Part shown: positions 14,204 through 24,154 of the stretch, piece by piece | Layout: every line of letters begins with the position of its first letter | Position numbering within the stretch: position 1 is the stretch's first letter | Origin: an uncultured Roseobacter sp. | GTDB lineage: Bacteria; Pseudomonadota; Alphaproteobacteria; Rhodobacterales; Rhodobacteraceae | Direction: 5' to 3' | NCBI RefSeq assembly: GCF_947495025.1 | Contig: NZ_CANLXG010000001.1 | Coordinates: forward strand, 992,001-1,056,000 | Length of the DNA: 64,000 nucleotides | Made by a program: the position numbers and the translations under genes | The notes under the pieces: model-generated | Told to the model about the DNA's origin: nothing | Database searches by the model: none | The model's input: the letters and a program-made list of their open reading frames with translations, nothing else

Positions 14204-16621
14204 TCAGGCGACGTCGCGCCGCGAACCGCCCTCCGCACTGAGCGACTGCACGTTCCAGATGTCACGTGCATAGCCGCTGATCGTCCTGTCGGACGAGAAC
14301 CACCCTACCCGCGCAGTGTTGAGTGCCGCAAGCCGTGTCCATGCCTTGCGGTCAGCAAAGGCATCGTCCACCACGCGCTGGGTGTCATAGTAGCTGTCAA
14401 AGTCGCAGGTCACGAGGAAGTAGTCGTGGTTGATCAGTCCCTCGACCAGACCGGCATACCTGTCCTTCTGACCGGGCGAAAACACACCGGAGCGTATCTG
14501 TTCAAGGACACGGCCGAGACGCGGGCTGGCAGCAACCGCGCGCGCGGCATATCCCGGCTCCATCCGCCGTTCCGCCACCTGGGCTGCTGTCAGACCGAAG
14601 AGGAAGAAGTTTTCCGCCCCGACACAGTCGCGGATTTCCACGTTCGCTCCATCAAGTGTGCCGATCGTCGGTGCGCCGTTGAGGGCAAATTTCATGTTAC
14701 CCGTGCCGGAGGCCTCCTTGCCCGCAGTTGAGATCTGCTCGCTCAGGTCCGTTGCCGGGATCAGCACCTCCGCCATGGAAACATTGTAGTTCTCCGGATA
14801 GACCACCTGCAAAAGGTCGCGCGTTGCCGGATCGGCGTTGATCACAGTGGCCACATCATTGATCAGATGAATGATCTCTTTGGCCACCACGTACCCCGGC
14901 GCTGCCTTGCCGGCGAAAATTTTGACCCGTGGCGTTTTCTGCGCAGCCGGATTGTCACGAATGTCGTTCCAGAGGGCCACCGTTTCCAGCAGGTTCATCA
15001 GCTGGCGTTTGTACTCGTGGATGCGTTTGATCTGAACATCAAACATTGCGTCTGTGTTCAGCGTCACGCCGTCACGATCCTTCAGCCATGCTGCAAGTCG
15101 CGTTTTATTGGCATCCTTGGCTGCCTGGAACCGGTCAATAAACGCCGGGTCGTCAAGATGTGCGTTCAGCCCCTGCAGCTGTTCCAGATCATCCGGCCAG
15201 GCGGTTCCGATCGTATCGTTGATCAGGTCGCGCAGAGGCGGATTGCACGAATACAGCCAGCGGCGTGGCGTAATACCGTTCGTCTGGTTGATGATGCGCC
15301 CCGGATAAGCCGCGTTCAGATCGGCAAATACGGTTTCCTTCACCAGATCAGAGTGCAGCGCCGAAACCCCGTTTACGCGATGTGCCATGACAAAAGCCAG
15401 CTCACCCATTTTGACTTCACCGTGTTCGATGATGCGCACAGCCTCACCGGCTTCTGCAAAGTGGGACGCTTCTATCAGCTGAATGATCCGGTGATGTCGC
15501 GGCAGAACCCGCGCAAAGAGATCTTCTGGCCAGCGTTCCAGCGCTTCGGGCAACAGCGTATGGTTGGTATAGGCAAGACAACCGCGGGCAACAGAAATTG
15601 CGCGCGACACTTCGAAACCATGATCATCCATCAGAATGCGCACCAGTTCCGGCCCCGCAATGGCCGGGTGCGTATCGTTGAGCTGAATTGCCACGTGATC
15701 GGCAAGGGTGTTCAGATCACCCTCTTCGCTGAGAAAGCGCCGGATGAGATCCTGCAGCGACGCGGAGGTAAAGAAATACTCCTGCTTCAGGCGCAGCTCT
15801 TTCCCGATGTCGGTCGTGTCGTCAGGATAGAGAACCCGGCTGATGGTCCTTGCAAGGGCTTCGGGAGCGCTGGCTGCCAGATAGTCGCCGCGGTTGAAAC
15901 TCTCCAGGTCAAAGCTGATGTCAGGGCGTGCTGCCCAGAGGCGCAGGGTGTTCGCCCAGCGACCGCGCCAGCCCACCACCGGGGTATCATAGGCGGAGGC
16001 GATGACAGTTTCGGCAGGATGCCAGACAGAGCGGTCGCCCTCTTCGCTGACGTGGCCACCAAAACGGATGGGATAAGAGACTTCGGGGCGCTCGAACTCC
16101 CAGACATGTCGCTGTTCCAGCCAGGTTTCAGCTGTCTCGACCTGGCGGCCCTTGTCAAAATGCTGTTCAAAAAGGCCGTGTTCGTAGCGGATGCCATATC
16201 CGTATGCAGGGATGCCGAGGGTTGCCAGTGAATCCATAAAACAGGCCGCAAGACGCCCCAGGCCGCCGTTCCCCAGGGCGGCATCAGGCTCGTCGGCGAC
16301 GACAAGCGCATAGTCCTGGCCCAGCTCAGTCATGGCGTCCCGCGCCACATCTTCCATGCGCAGGTTGACCGCGACATCCTCGATCAGACGTCCGATCAGG
16401 AACTCCATCGACAGGTAATACACCCGTTTGCCACGGGCTTCGTAGGTCCGGCGCGTGCTTTCGAACCAGGGGTCGACCACCATGTCGCGCAGCGCCAGTG
16501 ACAGCGACATGCGCCAGTCATACCGGGAAGCGTGCGGGGCGTCTTTGCCCAGTGATTGTTTGAGGTGGCGCAGAATCGCGGCGCTGAACTCGGAAACGTC
16601 GGGAATGCTCTGATCAGGCAT
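14204..16621 (-). CDS. glgP: Glycogen/maltodextrin phosphorylase
   Basis: GT35 motifs (GNGGLGRLAACFMDSLATLGIPAYGYGIRYEHGLF; EASGTGNMKFALNGAPTIGTLDGANVEI PLP site). Confidence 0.96.
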   Translation of the reverse strand: MPDQSIPDVSEFSAAILRHLKQSLGKDAPHASRYDWRMSLSLALRDMVVDPWFESTRRTYEARGKRVYYLSMEFLIGRLIEDVAVNLRMEDVARDAMTELGQDYALVVADEPDAALGNGGLGRLAACFMDSLATLGIPAYGYGIRYEHGLFEQHFDKGRQVETAETWLEQRHVWEFERPEVSYPIRFGGHVSEEGDRSVWHPAETVIASAYDTPVVGWRGRWANTLRLWAARPDISFDLESFNRGDYLAASAPEALARTISRVLYPDDTTDIGKELRLKQEYFFTSASLQDLIRRFLSEEGDLNTLADHVAIQLNDTHPAIAGPELVRILMDDHGFEVSRAISVARGCLAYTNHTLLPEALERWPEDLFARVLPRHHRIIQLIEASHFAEAGEAVRIIEHGEVKMGELAFVMAHRVNGVSALHSDLVKETVFADLNAAYPGRIINQTNGITPRRWLYSCNPPLRDLINDTIGTAWPDDLEQLQGLNAHLDDPAFIDRFQAAKDANKTRLAAWLKDRDGVTLNTDAMFDVQIKRIHEYKRQLMNLLETVALWNDIRDNPAAQKTPRVKIFAGKAAPGYVVAKEIIHLINDVATVINADPATRDLLQVVYPENYNVSMAEVLIPATDLSEQISTAGKEASGTGNMKFALNGAPTIGTLDGANVEIRDCVGAENFFLFGLTAAQVAERRMEPGYAARAVAASPRLGRVLEQIRSGVFSPGQKDRYAGLVEGLINHDYFLVTCDFDSYYDTQRVVDDAFADRKAWTRLAALNTARVGWFSSDRTISGYARDIWNVQSLSAEGGSRRDVA

Positions 16622-16688
16622 ATAATCTCTTTACTGTTGTCGGGGCCACACCTGTGCCCGGATTCTGAGCGGCGAACCTAATGCGAAG

Positions 16689-17633
16689 TCACGCGAGGTC
16701 CAAGCCCGAAAGCTCACGGGCCCAGGGTGGGTTGGCCCCTGCCCTGGAAACGGTGACGGCGGCGACGGCGGCACCGCGTGCCAGCGCCTTTTCCATCTGA
16801 GCTGCTGAAATGTCTGAAATACGCGACTTTTTCAGGTATCCGCCGGCACTGAGCGCCTCGAGCACACCGGCGTTGAAGGTGTCGCCCGCACCGACCGTAT
16901 CGACGACCTCGACCCTTTGCGCGGGCGCTTCAACTGCGGTCCCATCCGCGAGATACGCCGAAGCGCCATCGCCACCCCGCGTCACAATCACAACGCCTGG
17001 CCCTTTCGCCAGGATCGCCTGTGCTTTTTCCGCCAGCGGGCCCGGACCGGGCAGAATCCACTCCAGATCCTCGTCCGAGACTTTCAGGATGTCCGTGCGC
17101 GCAATCATCAGATCAAGGCGCGCCCGGTACCGCGCCTCGTCCCGGATAAAGCCAGGCCGGATATTCGGGTCCATGACGATCGCGCGGCTGTCTGCATCGC
17201 GCAGCGCAAGACCGGCGTAAAAATCCGCGCAGGGTTCGCTGATCAGGCTGATGCCCCCGAAATAAAGCGTTTCGATACTGTCCGGCAGATCCGGCAACTG
17301 GTCGGGAAACAGGCTGCGCCCGGCGGTATTCTCATCGTAGAATGTGTAGGTCGCATGGCCATCTGTGAGCCGTACAAAGGCCAGCGTGGTCGGCAGATCA
17401 GACAACACGGCGAACCGTGCATCCACACCGCTGTGTTCAAGCGCTTCGCGCAGCTGCTCGCCAAAGAGGTCCCGGGACATACCCGTGAGAAAACCGGTAC
17501 CAACGCCCAGCCGGCCCAGCGCGATGGCCGTATTGAAAACGGCCCCACCCGCATGTGGCACAAATCCCGTGCCACCTGTCGTAACAGGCGTCGGGATCAT
17601 ATCAATAAGCGCTTCTCCGCAACACAGTATCAT
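16689..17633 (-). CDS. PfkB family carbohydrate kinase, probable fructokinase
   Basis: MILCCGEALIDMIP N-terminus; VDTVGAGDTFNAGVLEAL PfkB signature. Confidence 0.85.
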   Translation of the reverse strand: MILCCGEALIDMIPTPVTTGGTGFVPHAGGAVFNTAIALGRLGVGTGFLTGMSRDLFGEQLREALEHSGVDARFAVLSDLPTTLAFVRLTDGHATYTFYDENTAGRSLFPDQLPDLPDSIETLYFGGISLISEPCADFYAGLALRDADSRAIVMDPNIRPGFIRDEARYRARLDLMIARTDILKVSDEDLEWILPGPGPLAEKAQAILAKGPGVVIVTRGGDGASAYLADGTAVEAPAQRVEVVDTVGAGDTFNAGVLEALSAGGYLKKSRISDISAAQMEKALARGAAVAAVTVSRAGANPPWARELSGLDLA

Positions 17634-17702
17634 GTCATTCCCCGAAAAACTGTCGTCTGGTTTTCCCTGACCGGACGGTGTGGCGTCAATTGGCCCGGAA
17701 GA

Positions 17703-18347
17703 TCACCGCCCGAGCTGCGAGGCCTCGGCGGCCAGGGTTTCAATGCCTGCCCAGTCGCCCGCGGCTACCTTATCGGCCGGCGCCACCCAGCTGCCACCGG
17801 CGCAGAGTACATTGGGCAGCGACAGGTAATCCATTGCATTTGAAGGGCTCACCCCACCGGTGGGGCAAAACGAAATATGCGGCAGCGGCGCACCGATGGC
17901 TTTGAGCGCGGGAGCACCGCCTGAGGCCTCGGCCGGAAAGAATTTCAGAACGTCATATCCGCGCTCAAAAAGCCGCATCGCTTCAGAGGCTGTGGCCGCG
18001 CCGGCGAGCAGCGGCAGTTCGTGTTCTTCGCAGGCAGCCAGCAATGCATCTGTTGCCCCGGGCGAGACGCCAAAGGTGGCGCCGGCCGCTTTGGCGGCTA
18101 CCACATCCGCCGGCGTCACCAGCGTACCCGCCCCGACGACACCGCCGGGGACTTTCGCCATCTCAGAGATCACGTCGAGCGCGGCTGGTGTGCGGAGCGT
18201 CACTTCAAGCGCCGGAAGACCACCGGCCACCAGGGCTTCGGCCAGAGGGCGCGCGGTCGCTGCGTCCTTTACCACCAGCACCGGCACAATAGGAGCGAGA
18301 CCACAGATTTCTCTGGCGCGCTGGCTTGCCTGACCGGGTGTCATCAT
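17703..18347 (-). CDS. eda: KDPG/KHG aldolase (Entner-Doudoroff)
   Basis: PVLVVKDAATARPLAEALVAGGLPALEVTLRTPAAL; VVGAGTLVTPADV; KFFPAEASGG; PTGGVSPSN. Confidence 0.94.
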   Translation of the reverse strand: MMTPGQASQRAREICGLAPIVPVLVVKDAATARPLAEALVAGGLPALEVTLRTPAALDVISEMAKVPGGVVGAGTLVTPADVVAAKAAGATFGVSPGATDALLAACEEHELPLLAGAATASEAMRLFERGYDVLKFFPAEASGGAPALKAIGAPLPHISFCPTGGVSPSNAMDYLSLPNVLCAGGSWVAPADKVAAGDWAGIETLAAEASQLGR

Positions 18348-18359
18348 CAGTCCGTTCCT

Positions 18360-20165
18360 TCAGTAAAAGACGCAGGCGCCGGTATCGGCGGTTCCGACTT
18401 CGCGACGGAAATTGCGGAAAAGCTCGCGCCCGAGCCCAAATTCATTGCCGGACAGATCCGCCGTGGCGGGCGTACGGTCCTCAACACCTTCGGTGAGAAT
18501 ATCCAGCGTGCCGGCAACCGCGTCAACGCGGACAATGTCACCATCCTGCAGCTTGCAGATCGCCCCGCCGTCCAGAGCCTCGGGGCTGACGTGGATCGCC
18601 GCCGGCACAGAACCGGATGCGCCGGACATCCGTCCATCTGTCACGAGCGCCACGTTAATGCCCCTGGCCTGCAGGTTTTTCATCAATGGTGTCAGGCTGT
18701 GCAGCTCTGGCATGCCGTTGGCTTTTGGCCCCTGAAAGCGCACGACCACAACGGTATCGGTTTTGATTTCCTGCGCCCGGCAGGCGGCTTTGACTTCTTC
18801 CTGATCGTTGAACACACGCACAGGTGCCTCGACAATCTGGTGTTCCGGTTTGACTGCCGAGACCTTCATCACAGCGTTCCCCATTGACCCGGTCAGCCGT
18901 TTCAGACCACCGGTCTGCTGAAAAGGATCAGCCGCGGGCCGCACAATTTTCTCGTTCAGACTGCGCGTTGTGCCCGGCTCCCAGACGGCTTTGCCGTCGC
19001 GCAGCTTGGGCTCCTGCGTATAAAGCTCCAGACCACCGCCCGCGACCGTTGTTGTATCAGCATGCAGCAGTCCCGCGCCCAGCAGCTCGTGGATCATATA
19101 GCCAAGGCCACCGGCTGCGTGGAAATGGTTCACATCCGCAAGGCCGTTCGGATACACCCGCGCCAGCAGCGGCGTGACCTCTGAGATATCAGAAAAATCA
19201 GCCCAGTCGATGATGATGCCCCCGGCCCGCGCCATTGCGACCAGATGAATCAGCAGGTTTGTCGACCCGCCCGTGGCATTCAGTCCGACAATGCCGTTCA
19301 CAAAGGCCTTTTCGTCAAGCACGTCATAAACCGGCGTATAGTCGTTCCCGAGGTCCGACATCGCCAGCGCGCGGCGCGCCCCTTCTTTGGTCAGCGCATC
19401 GCGCAACCCGGTGTTCGGCGTCACAAAGCTGGTGCCCGGCAGATGCATTCCCATGAATTCCATGAGCATCTGGTTGGTGTTTGCTGTACCGTAAAAGGTG
19501 CAGGTGCCGGGGCCGTGGTATGCGCCCATCTCGGCTTTCATCAGCTCTTCGCGCCCGACCTCTCCGGCGGCAAATTTCTGACGCACCTGGCTTTTCTCTT
19601 CGTTGGACAGCCCGGACGTCATAGGCCCGGCTGGCAGGAAAATGGTCGGCACATGCCCGAAAGTCTGCGCTGCGATCACAAGACCCGGAACAATCTTGTC
19701 ACAGACACCCAGATAGACCGCTGCATCAAAAGTGTTGTGGCTCATGGCCACAGCAGTCGCCATGGCAATCACGTCACGCGAAAACAGGCTCAGTTCCATG
19801 CCCGGTTCGCCCTGTGTGACACCATCACACATCGCCGGAACACCGCCCGCCACCTGCGCCGTACCACCCGCTTCACGTGCGGCCTCGCGGATCAGTTCCG
19901 GGTAGCGTTCAAACGGCTGATGCGCCGAGAGCATGTCGTTGTACGTCGTCACAATGCCCAGATTGCCGGCTGACTTATGGGCCAGTGCATCCTGATCAGG
20001 ACCGGCGCCGGCATATGCATGCGCCTGGCCACTGCAGCTCAGGTGTGCACGGGCGGGCCCTTTGGAACGGGCAGCCCGCATTCGGTTAAGATAGTCGCCC
20101 CGCGGGCCTTCGCTGCGCGCAATAATGCGATCAGTGACGCGCGCGATCGTGTCATTCAGTGTCAT
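18360..20165 (-). CDS. edd: Phosphogluconate dehydratase (6-phosphogluconate dehydratase)
   Basis: IlvD/Edd family motifs ([44 protein letters not shown]); adjacent to eda. Confidence 0.95.
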   Translation of the reverse strand: MTLNDTIARVTDRIIARSEGPRGDYLNRMRAARSKGPARAHLSCSGQAHAYAGAGPDQDALAHKSAGNLGIVTTYNDMLSAHQPFERYPELIREAAREAGGTAQVAGGVPAMCDGVTQGEPGMELSLFSRDVIAMATAVAMSHNTFDAAVYLGVCDKIVPGLVIAAQTFGHVPTIFLPAGPMTSGLSNEEKSQVRQKFAAGEVGREELMKAEMGAYHGPGTCTFYGTANTNQMLMEFMGMHLPGTSFVTPNTGLRDALTKEGARRALAMSDLGNDYTPVYDVLDEKAFVNGIVGLNATGGSTNLLIHLVAMARAGGIIIDWADFSDISEVTPLLARVYPNGLADVNHFHAAGGLGYMIHELLGAGLLHADTTTVAGGGLELYTQEPKLRDGKAVWEPGTTRSLNEKIVRPAADPFQQTGGLKRLTGSMGNAVMKVSAVKPEHQIVEAPVRVFNDQEEVKAACRAQEIKTDTVVVVRFQGPKANGMPELHSLTPLMKNLQARGINVALVTDGRMSGASGSVPAAIHVSPEALDGGAICKLQDGDIVRVDAVAGTLDILTEGVEDRTPATADLSGNEFGLGRELFRNFRREVGTADTGACVFY

Positions 20166-20204
20166 AGTACCTCCTCAGAGAAGGTTTGTAACGGACTGGC
20201 CGCG

Positions 20205-21212
20205 TCAGGATTTGGACAATGCGGCCAGCTTGCGGCCAGTGTCGACCATACGGTTGGCAAAGCCCCATTCGTTGTCATACCAGCTGACCACGCGGATCAG
20301 CCCGTCTGCCGTCACGCTGGTCTGTGCCGGAGCGAATGTCGACGAATGCGGATCATGGTTGAAGTCGATCGATACCAGCGGATCAGCTTCGTACCCGAGA
20401 ATACCTTTGAGCGGACCCTCTGCCGCGGCCTTCATGGCGGCGTTGATCTCGTCTTTGGTTGCTGTTTTCTCCGGCACAAAGACCAGATCCACCAGCGATA
20501 CGTTCGCCGTCGGCACCCGCACTGCCGATCCTTCGAGGCGGCCCTCCAGATGCGGAAGAACGAGCGAAATCGCACGCGCAGCCCCGGTGGAGGTCGGCAC
20601 CATAGACAAGGCCGCTGCCCTGCCCCGGTATGGGTCCTTGTGGGCGGAATCGTGCGAGGGCTGATCGCCTGTATAGGCATGGATTGTCGTCATATAGCCC
20701 GTTTTGATACCGACCAGATTGTCGAGAACATAGGCAACAGGCGCCAGGCAGTTCGTTGTGCAAGATGCATTAGAGACGATAACGTCATCTTTGGTCATGT
20801 CCTTGTCGTTGACGCCAAACACTACGGTCCGGTCAACATCTGTACCCGGCGCAGAGATCAGAACGCGCCCGGATCCGTTTTTCAGGTGTGCCTCAGCAGC
20901 GGAACGCTTGGTAAAGAAACCGGTGCATTCCATAGCAACATCCACACCGTCCCATGGCAGTTCTGCCGGATCGCGCGTCGCCGTGACCTCGATAGTTTTT
21001 CCATTAACAACAAGTGCATTGCCCTGAACGGAAACCTCACCCTGAAAGCGCCCGTGAACAGAGTCGTACTTGAGCAGATGCGCCAGCGTTTCCGGCGACG
21101 ACAGATCGTTTATGGCGGTTACTTCAACATCGGAAATGTCGTTTTCTGCCAGCGCACGCAGCACGCCACGGCCAATGCGACCAAATCCGTTTATTCCGAC
21201 AGTATGCGACAT
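20205..21212 (-). CDS. gap: Glyceraldehyde-3-phosphate dehydrogenase, type I
   Basis: MSHTVGINGFGRIGRGVLRA; SNASCTTNCLAPVA catalytic Cys; SWYDNEWGFANRM; start trimmed to ATG 21212. Confidence 0.96.
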   Translation of the reverse strand: MSHTVGINGFGRIGRGVLRALAENDISDVEVTAINDLSSPETLAHLLKYDSVHGRFQGEVSVQGNALVVNGKTIEVTATRDPAELPWDGVDVAMECTGFFTKRSAAEAHLKNGSGRVLISAPGTDVDRTVVFGVNDKDMTKDDVIVSNASCTTNCLAPVAYVLDNLVGIKTGYMTTIHAYTGDQPSHDSAHKDPYRGRAAALSMVPTSTGAARAISLVLPHLEGRLEGSAVRVPTANVSLVDLVFVPEKTATKDEINAAMKAAAEGPLKGILGYEADPLVSIDFNHDPHSSTFAPAQTSVTADGLIRVVSWYDNEWGFANRMVDTGRKLAALSKS

Positions 21213-21266
21213 GGTGTTTCTCCTGAATCGTCTGGCCCGCGATGACATCGGGCAATCTGAAGTCTT

Positions 21267-21278
21267 GTTAGCGCTAAC
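21267..21278. promoter_or_regulatory. Candidate LacI-family operator upstream of gap
   Basis: Perfect 12-bp palindrome GTTAGCGCTAAC, within TGTTAGCGCTAACGA, 54 bp upstream of the gap start. Confidence 0.6.
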
Positions 21279-21418
21279 GATCACATCCCGGCAAAAAGTG
21301 CAATGCCTGATTTGCATCTGACGTGCGTACGGGGTGCGTCATATCTGCGCGCCGGACAGCCTCCTGAAACCAGATAGTGCGGAAACCCGCTTCCGACAGT
21401 TTACCTTGGAAACAGAGT

Positions 21419-22564
21419 TCAGATCGCGTCGCGCATGATGCTGACAAGCGTGTCGCGTGACAGCCCGCAGGGGTTTGCTTTCATGGAAGACGCCGTTTCG
21501 GCCTCATCTGCAATGGCAGAAAGATCAGTATCATCGCGCACCCAGGCCCCAAGACGGGCAACGCCCCAGCGGTCCAGCATCGGCTGGATCTGCGCGAATA
21601 CGTCCCCCTGCAGGTGAAACGCGCCGGCAAACATCGCTTGGACTTCGTCAAATCTTGCAACGTCTGCGCCACTCTTTTGCATTTCATCCCTGTTCGCCAC
21701 AAGAACCGGACCAAGAAGACGGCCGCAGATCAGACCATGCGGCGCGCCGAGGCGGCCACCCAGCACGCCTGCAAGGCCATGCACAGCGCCAAGCCCTGCG
21801 TTGGCCAGCGCCAATCCGCCGGCCAGACTGCAAAAAGCCATCGCATCGCGCGCATCGCGGTCCTCGCGCTGCTCAAGAACCGCAAGCGCCTGCAGACCCT
21901 GCGGAATCGCAGCGCGGCATAAGGCGTCGGTTACCGGATTGTGCCTGTTGCACAGCAGCGGCTCGATCACCTGTGTGACCGCATCCAGCCCGGCGGAGAG
22001 TGTAACGGACCGTGGCGACCCATCTGTCAGCGCAGGGTCGATTACGGCAACATCCGGCAACATCCTGTCATCGCGCAGGCTGACCTTGCGACCTGCCTCC
22101 GGCACCGCGATCACTGCGTTCCTGGTCACTTCGGCACCGGTTCCGGAGGTTGTCGGCACGGCAACAAAGGGCAACGGATTCTGCATCAGAGGGGCACCGC
22201 CGCCGACACCCTCGAGGTGATCAAGAACCTGCCCGCCTCCGGGCAGAAGTGCGGCGATCGCTTTCCCAAGATCGATCACAGCGCCACCGCCGACTGAAAC
22301 CACGACATTGCATGCCGCGCCGCGTCCCGCCTCCAGCCCTCTGGAAACCATCCGCACGTCGGGCTCTGCCGTGCAACTGACAGGCGTGACCTGCGCGCCC
22401 GATGCCTCGAGCGCCCGGACAAGGCTGTCTGCAAAGGGCACCGAGCGGCCCCTGACCAGCAGGACACGCGCGCCAAAGCCCGAAACGATGCCGGCGACCT
22501 GATCAGATACCCCGCGGCCGAAAACCACGCGACCTGCGGTCAGAAAGGTGAACGGTGTCAGCAC
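21419..22564 (-). CDS. Iron-containing alcohol dehydrogenase family protein
   Basis: VVSVGGGAVIDLGKAIA; PTTSGTGAEVTRNAVI; NAGLGAVHGLAGVLGG...HGLICGRLLGPVL; GTG start 6 bp after the glpK stop. Confidence 0.88.
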   Translation of the reverse strand: MLTPFTFLTAGRVVFGRGVSDQVAGIVSGFGARVLLVRGRSVPFADSLVRALEASGAQVTPVSCTAEPDVRMVSRGLEAGRGAACNVVVSVGGGAVIDLGKAIAALLPGGGQVLDHLEGVGGGAPLMQNPLPFVAVPTTSGTGAEVTRNAVIAVPEAGRKVSLRDDRMLPDVAVIDPALTDGSPRSVTLSAGLDAVTQVIEPLLCNRHNPVTDALCRAAIPQGLQALAVLEQREDRDARDAMAFCSLAGGLALANAGLGAVHGLAGVLGGRLGAPHGLICGRLLGPVLVANRDEMQKSGADVARFDEVQAMFAGAFHLQGDVFAQIQPMLDRWGVARLGAWVRDDTDLSAIADEAETASSMKANPCGLSRDTLVSIMRDAI

Positions 22565-22570
22565 CAGACC

Positions 22571-24058
22571 TCAGTACGCCAGCGTAGAAGACACAGCGCG
22601 TTTCCAGTTGCCATATTTTGTTGAGCGCAGGTCTTCGGGCATCTGCGGATCAAATGTCCGCTCCAGTCGCCAGCTCTGCGCGAAACCTTCCTTGTCCGGG
22701 TAGACCCCCGCCCGCTGCCCCGCGAGCCATGCAGCACCCAGCGCCGTTGTTTCCAGAACCTCGGGCCGGTCGACCGACGCTCCAATAATGTCAGACAGGA
22801 ACTGCATCGCCCAGTCAGACGCCGACATGCCACCATCCACGCGCAGGGTCGCACCCGCCCCTTCGCCCTGCCAGTCGGCCTGCATCGCCTCCAGCAGATC
22901 GCGGGTCTGGTATCCCACGCTCTCCAGCGCCGCACGCGCAAACTCCTCGGGGCCCGAGTTCCGGGTCAGACCGTAGATCGCGCCGCGGCACTCCGCGTTC
23001 CAGTAAGGTGCACCGAGGCCGACAAACGCTGGTACCAGAACGATGTTCTGGTTCGGGTCGGCCTTTTCGGCCAGCGGCTGGGTTTCTGCAGCATCGCGGA
23101 TAATTTTCAGCCCGTCACGCAGCCATTGCACGACCGCACCTGCCACGAAAATGGAGCCTTCGAGGGCATAGGTCGGTTTGCCATCAAACTGGTAGGCGAT
23201 GGTCGTCAGCAGCCGGTTGTTCGATGTCACAGCGGTCTCACCGGTATTAAGCAGTGCAAAACACCCCGTGCCATAGGTCGATTTCAGCATGCCGGGCTCA
23301 AAACACGCCTGGCCGATGGTCGCTGCCTGCTGGTCACCGGCAACACCCAGGATCGGCAACGGACGACCAAAGAGGTCGGGTCGGGTCATGCCGAAGTCTG
23401 CGGCACAGTCTTTGACTTCGGGCAGCATGTTCATCGGGATGTCAAAGAGCTCGCAGATCGTCGTACTCCAGCGCCCTTTGTGAATGTCATAAAGCGATGT
23501 GCGCGCCGCGTTGGTGGCATCAGTTACATGCGCCGCTCCGCCGGTCAGCTTCCAGATCAGAAAGCAGTCTACAGTCCCGAACAGCAATTCGCCGCGGCCC
23601 GCGCGATCCCGCGCGCCCTCGACATTGTCGAGAATCCATTTCAGTTTGGTCGCCGAAAAGTAAGGATCTGCCAGCAAACCGGTCCGGGCCGTGATCATCT
23701 TGTCGTGTCCGGCATCGCGCAGTTCGCGACAGTAATCCGCTGTGCGGCGGTCCTGCCAGACGATTGCATTATACACAGGCTTGCCGGTCTCCCTGTCCCA
23801 CACCACGACAGTTTCGCGCTGATTTGTGATGCCGATGGCGGCTATTTCGTCCGGGCCCAGCCCCGCTTTCTCGATTGCCGCCCGACAGGTCCCTGCGGTT
23901 GTCGACCACAGATCGCCCGGGTCATGCTCGACCCAGCCACTGTCAGGGAAGTGTTGCGGAAACTCTTCCTGGGCGGTCGCTTTAATCTTCATGTCGGCGT
24001 CAAACAGAATGGCGCGCGACGATGTGGTTCCCTGATCAATGGCGAGAATATGGGTCAT
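22571..24058 (-). CDS. glpK: Glycerol kinase
   Basis: [61 protein letters not shown]; start trimmed to ATG 24058. Confidence 0.96.
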   Translation of the reverse strand: MTHILAIDQGTTSSRAILFDADMKIKATAQEEFPQHFPDSGWVEHDPGDLWSTTAGTCRAAIEKAGLGPDEIAAIGITNQRETVVVWDRETGKPVYNAIVWQDRRTADYCRELRDAGHDKMITARTGLLADPYFSATKLKWILDNVEGARDRAGRGELLFGTVDCFLIWKLTGGAAHVTDATNAARTSLYDIHKGRWSTTICELFDIPMNMLPEVKDCAADFGMTRPDLFGRPLPILGVAGDQQAATIGQACFEPGMLKSTYGTGCFALLNTGETAVTSNNRLLTTIAYQFDGKPTYALEGSIFVAGAVVQWLRDGLKIIRDAAETQPLAEKADPNQNIVLVPAFVGLGAPYWNAECRGAIYGLTRNSGPEEFARAALESVGYQTRDLLEAMQADWQGEGAGATLRVDGGMSASDWAMQFLSDIIGASVDRPEVLETTALGAAWLAGQRAGVYPDKEGFAQSWRLERTFDPQMPEDLRSTKYGNWKRAVSSTLAY

Positions 24059-24104
24059 GGGTCCCCCGGACATTTGATGTGTATTTCGGGCGGGATTAAC
24101 CCGC

Positions 24105-24140
24105 AAAAAAGGCCGGGGCGCAAGTCAGCGCACCCCGGCC
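24105..24140 (-). terminator. Rho-independent terminator between glpV and glpK
   Basis: On the minus strand GGCCGGGG(T)GCGC-TGACTT-GCGCCCCGGCC followed by TTTTTT. Confidence 0.85.
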
Positions 24141-24154
24141 CCGGTCTCAGAGAC

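Noticed and set aside
14867-16231. 454-aa plus-strand ORF opposite glgP
   Set aside because: Shadow ORF; the sense strand encodes an unmistakable glycogen phosphorylase.
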